From NCBI GenBank assembly GCA_003280025.1, contig QCGD01000001.1, positions 124,001-188,000 on the forward strand: a DNA stretch of 64,000 nt. Reading direction: 5' to 3'. The position numbers and the translations under genes were made by a program. The stretch comes from Prochlorococcus sp. AG-363-P06 (GTDB taxonomy: Bacteria > Cyanobacteriota > Cyanobacteriia > PCC-6307 > Cyanobiaceae). This document shows, piece by piece, positions 63,339 to 64,000 of this stretch (position 1 is its first letter; the number at the start of each line of letters is the position of its first letter). The notes below the pieces were generated by a model, which did not search any database, was not told the origin of the DNA, and saw only the letters and a list, made by a program, of their open reading frames with translations.

Positions 63339-63497
63339 ATGGATATAGAAATTAAAATTAATTCTTTAGAAAAATATTTAGCTAATTTAGTAAATGAGAT
63401 TGAATATAAAAGGATTACAGACAAATTAAAAGAGTATGATTTAATGGCGGATGTAGACGATCAAAGTGCTCATCATTTTTGTTCTTTTTCTAAATAA
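63339..63497 (+). CDS. Hypothetical protein, 52 aa
   Basis: Read directly: MDIEIKINSLEKYLANLVNEIEYKRITDKLKEYDLMADVDDQSAHHFCSFSK. Confidence 0.5.
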   Translation: MDIEIKINSLEKYLANLVNEIEYKRITDKLKEYDLMADVDDQSAHHFCSFSK

Positions 63498-63525
63498 ATT
63501 AAGTATTAATAGTTCTGGATATTAA

Positions 63526-63702
63526 TTAGAAATTCTTAGATGAGCCAATAATTAAATTCTTTGATGAGAGTTTATAGAATTTCTCATGAACTGATTCAGT
63601 AAATTCAGTCTCATTGAAATAATTAACTAAATCTAATGGGTCGATATTTTCATCAAACCATTCATCGTAATTTATATAATTTGGCTCGGCATAATAAGTC
63701 AT
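63526..63702 (-). CDS. Hypothetical acidic protein, 58 aa
   Basis: Read directly: MTYYAEPNYINYDEWFDENIDPLDLVNYFNETEFTESVHEKFYKLSSKNLIIGSSKNF; AAGGA before ATG. Confidence 0.5.
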   Translation of the reverse strand: MTYYAEPNYINYDEWFDENIDPLDLVNYFNETEFTESVHEKFYKLSSKNLIIGSSKNF

Positions 63703-63848
63703 TCCTTATTGGTAGCAATAGGATTTCTAATAAAAGGTACAAATACTACAAAAATGATTATTTAACTAGATAATTGGTTGACTAGCGGAACTTTACTACC
63801 TACTGAAGAGCTCCCAGAATAATAGTAATCAAGTTTTGAGAGAATATA

Positions 63849-63947
63849 TTATTTATTTTTTTCTAATTTTGACTTAATCATTTTATCCATTTTCAAATTT
63901 AATTGTTGGTCCTCTATCCGTATATTTTTGTACTTCAAACCGTACAT
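63849..63947 (-). CDS. Possible 32-aa basic peptide
   Basis: MYGLKYKNIRIEDQQLNLKMDKMIKSKLEKNK; short and no supporting context. Confidence 0.2.
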   Translation of the reverse strand: MYGLKYKNIRIEDQQLNLKMDKMIKSKLEKNK

Positions 63948-64000
63948 TCTTAAACCTCGATTGCTTAATTTGCTTAGTTAGAAAGTAGTTCCAGAAGTAA

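Overview
This is a compact, AT-rich cyanobacterial chromosome segment. Split rpoC1/rpoC2, a high-light-inducible (Hli) protein, Ycf35, Ycf65/PSRP-3, DUF3326 and a bioF-bioK-bioC-bioD-bioA cluster point to marine Prochlorococcus, probably a high-light clade; this is inferred from gene content, as no database search was possible. About 1-59,900 is dense core genome: htrA (cut by the window edge), rpiA, hisD, rpsT, tatD, rpoB-rpoC1-rpoC2, hli, rlmN, a ycf35/DUF2997/ferredoxin cluster, rsmG, biotin genes, a Ski2-like helicase, fumC, purB, tlyA, glnB, queF, ccs1-ccdA, ftsW, the F0F1 ATP synthase a-c-b'-b-delta-alpha-gamma operon, nadE-nadD, pepP, ycf65, the epsilon-beta operon, groESL, secG, gpmI, pyrR, an Hsp70-like gene and rpoZ. 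About 59,912-64,000 is different: sparse, made of tiny ORFs, hairpins, degenerate gene starts and a phage-type 2OG-Fe(II) oxygenase. The main leads are in this last part: (a) a minus-strand transcription unit with a 12-aa micro-ORF, a strong Shine-Dalgarno and a canonical terminator; (b) a second micro-ORF whose start codon sits in a hairpin loop; (c) two degenerate copies of an MKRLLL-type signal-peptide start; (d) a pseudoknot-capable element; (e) a PsbN-like, His-tailed ORF with no canonical start codon; (f) an intrinsic terminator ending 2 nt before the oxygenase start. In the core, the best regulatory signals are an exact K-box match upstream of groESL, hairpins flanking the ATP synthase c-subunit gene, paired DnaA-box-like sites at about 58.95 kb, and interlocked stop codons at three convergent gene pairs.
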